Shown in pieces: positions 63,047 to 64,000 of a DNA stretch of 64,000 bases. The DNA comes from Bacteroidaceae bacterium (GTDB lineage: Bacteria > Bacteroidota > Bacteroidia > Bacteroidales > Bacteroidaceae). The notes under the pieces are model-generated. The model was not told the origin of the DNA. It made no database searches and saw nothing but the letters and a program-made list of their open reading frames with translations. A program made the translations under genes and the position numbers. Every line of letters starts with the position of its first letter. The first letter of the stretch is position 1. The stretch is from NCBI GenBank assembly GCA_024398785.1, contig JAKSIO010000003.1, positions 62,001 through 126,000 on the forward strand, in the 5' to 3' direction.

Positions 63047-64000
63047 AGTACTTGAAACAAAGCTGCGGCATTACTGCCTCCGAATCCTGAAATAAGTTTT
63101 ACAAAACAATTTTTGTGGCTCATGCTCTGCACGGTAAGCTCCATACACGGATTTATCTGTCCTACAGTGCCTGGCGTTACTGTTCCTTTGCATGGCAGAA
63201 TGACACCGTTCCTTACAGCGTAGCATGAAAGAATGGTTTCAACAACTCCTGCCGCTCCAAGAGTATGCCCCAGATAGCCTTTTAAAGAATTGACAGGAAT
63301 GTTGCTCCAACCGGATCTTTCAATTGATACCGATTCCATATCATCATTATATAAGGTGGCGGTACCATGGGCATTTATAAATGATATTTTTTCTTTGTCT
63401 GCATTCAGTGCTGATATTGCTCTGTATAATCCTTCTGCAGTGCGGCTTGGGGCGGATATGTGATTTGCATCGTTTCTGATGGCACCGCTTTGCATTACAA
63501 GAGAATTTTTTGGAATGTCTGTGCCTATTGTGTATACAATGGCGGCTGCCGATTCTCCTAAATTCAGTCCTTTACGGTCCTTGTCAAAAGGCATACAGCG
63601 TTCTGTGGATAAAGCACGGAAAGACTGGAAACCGGATATGATGAATTTTGAAAGTTCTTCCGCACCTATTACAACGGCATATTTGTATTGCGTTCCGTTT
63701 GAACCTCCATATTTCAATGCCCGCATGGCGGCTATCTGTGCAACAATTCCCGATGTGCAGGCTAATGATACTGTTACAGGTTTGTTTTTGTTGCCAAAAA
63801 ATTGTGCAATCCTGTTACTTGAACTCCATACATAGGGGGATTCGTCATTCGGCATCAGTCCGCCTGAGGCTTTGCTGATATTACCTTTTGTGGATGAAAT
63901 AACAAATATTACGTTGTCTGCTGCAGGATCAATCGATGCATTTCTGATGGCGCGCATAGCTGCAAGAATTGCGGCTTTTTCAACCGTTGAATATAAAATG
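63043..64000 (-). CDS. Beta-ketoacyl-ACP synthase, 5' end outside the window
   Basis: The frame is open to the window edge, so the N-terminus is missing; codons before the in-frame ATG at 63957 read VEKAAILAAMRAIRN and belong to the protein. The triad is complete: Cys in SLACTSG, His in INAHGTATLYND and His in KGYLGHTLGAAG. The C-terminus GFGGSNAAALFQ is typical. It is the second complete-site KS of the cluster and resembles initiating or late KS enzymes of aryl polyene loci. Confidence 0.92.
   Translation of the reverse strand, partial: ILYSTVEKAAILAAMRAIRNASIDPAADNVIFVISSTKGNISKASGGLMPNDESPYVWSSSNRIAQFFGNKNKPVTVSLACTSGIVAQIAAMRALKYGGSNGTQYKYAVVIGAEELSKFIISGFQSFRALSTERCMPFDKDRKGLNLGESAAAIVYTIGTDIPKNSLVMQSGAIRNDANHISAPSRTAEGLYRAISALNADKEKISFINAHGTATLYNDDMESVSIERSGWSNIPVNSLKGYLGHTLGAAGVVETILSCYAVRNGVILPCKGTVTPGTVGQINPCMELTVQSMSHKNCFVKLISGFGGSNAAALFQVL

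Overview
The window reads as a chromosomal segment of a Gram-negative, carbohydrate-degrading Bacteroidales bacterium (Prevotellaceae/Bacteroidaceae type). Support for this includes promoters of the Bacteroidota form (about TTTS-N19-21-TAnnTTTG) and weak or absent Shine-Dalgarno sites. Family content agrees: GH97 and GH115 glycosidases, a histone H1-like (Hc1) mini-protein, a PPi-dependent PFK, an OadGAB-type sodium pump, and many SPI/SPII signal peptides. No rRNA, tRNA, CRISPR array or intact transposase was seen.

Layout. 1-2224: end of a glycan locus (GH43, cut by the window edge, and GH97). 2263-6597: proC, then a divergent three-gene oadG-oadA-oadB sodium-pump operon. 6650-9184: a large GH9 enzyme. 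9315-24396: housekeeping, namely a TPR membrane protein, recF-dciA, a minus-strand run nfeD-flotillin-crp-dCMP deaminase-ctpA, ygiQ with an amidase, PPi-PFK, aroQ and a YihY/BrkB protein. 24642-28411: a second GH9 broken by one extra G in a G6 tract, followed by a GH43 lipoprotein. 28477-34299: Hc1-like protein, DUF4468-like protein, degenerate J protein, putative porin, Gfo/Idh/MocA oxidoreductase and FadL-like protein. 34317-44185: low-complexity YW/Q/T-rich protein, GH3, porin, ATP-PFK, GH115 and an alpha/beta hydrolase with a Gly/Met/Pro-rich insert. 44186-44620: non-coding stretch ending in three exact 33-bp tandem repeats. 44618-51942: orphan lipoprotein and an RND tripartite efflux operon (adaptor, permease, TolC-like) with palindromes at its promoter. 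52043-64000: a tightly packed 12-gene minus-strand cluster, open at the window edge, of aryl-polyene/flexirubin type: ketosynthases with and without the active-site Cys, ACP, hotdog dehydratase-like protein, LolA-like carrier, small DMT transporter, GT2, an MMPL exporter fused to an acyltransferase, a PaaK-like ligase and a further acyltransferase.

How it fits together. The GH9, GH43, GH3, GH115, GH97 and esterase-like proteins suggest degradation of plant-wall glucuronoxylan and associated beta-glucans. They are scattered as singletons and pairs, and no SusC/SusD pair lies in the window. The right-hand cluster should build a polyene acyl chain on an ACP and transfer and export it to the outer membrane; the ketoreductase and any aryl-starter genes would have to lie past position 64000. 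The points most worth a second look are this cluster's catalytically degenerate members, the MMPL-acyltransferase fusion, the GH9 frameshift, an OadA with a rewritten active-site motif, terminators of minus-strand genes embedded in the 3' ends of convergent coding sequences, and the 33-bp repeat array.
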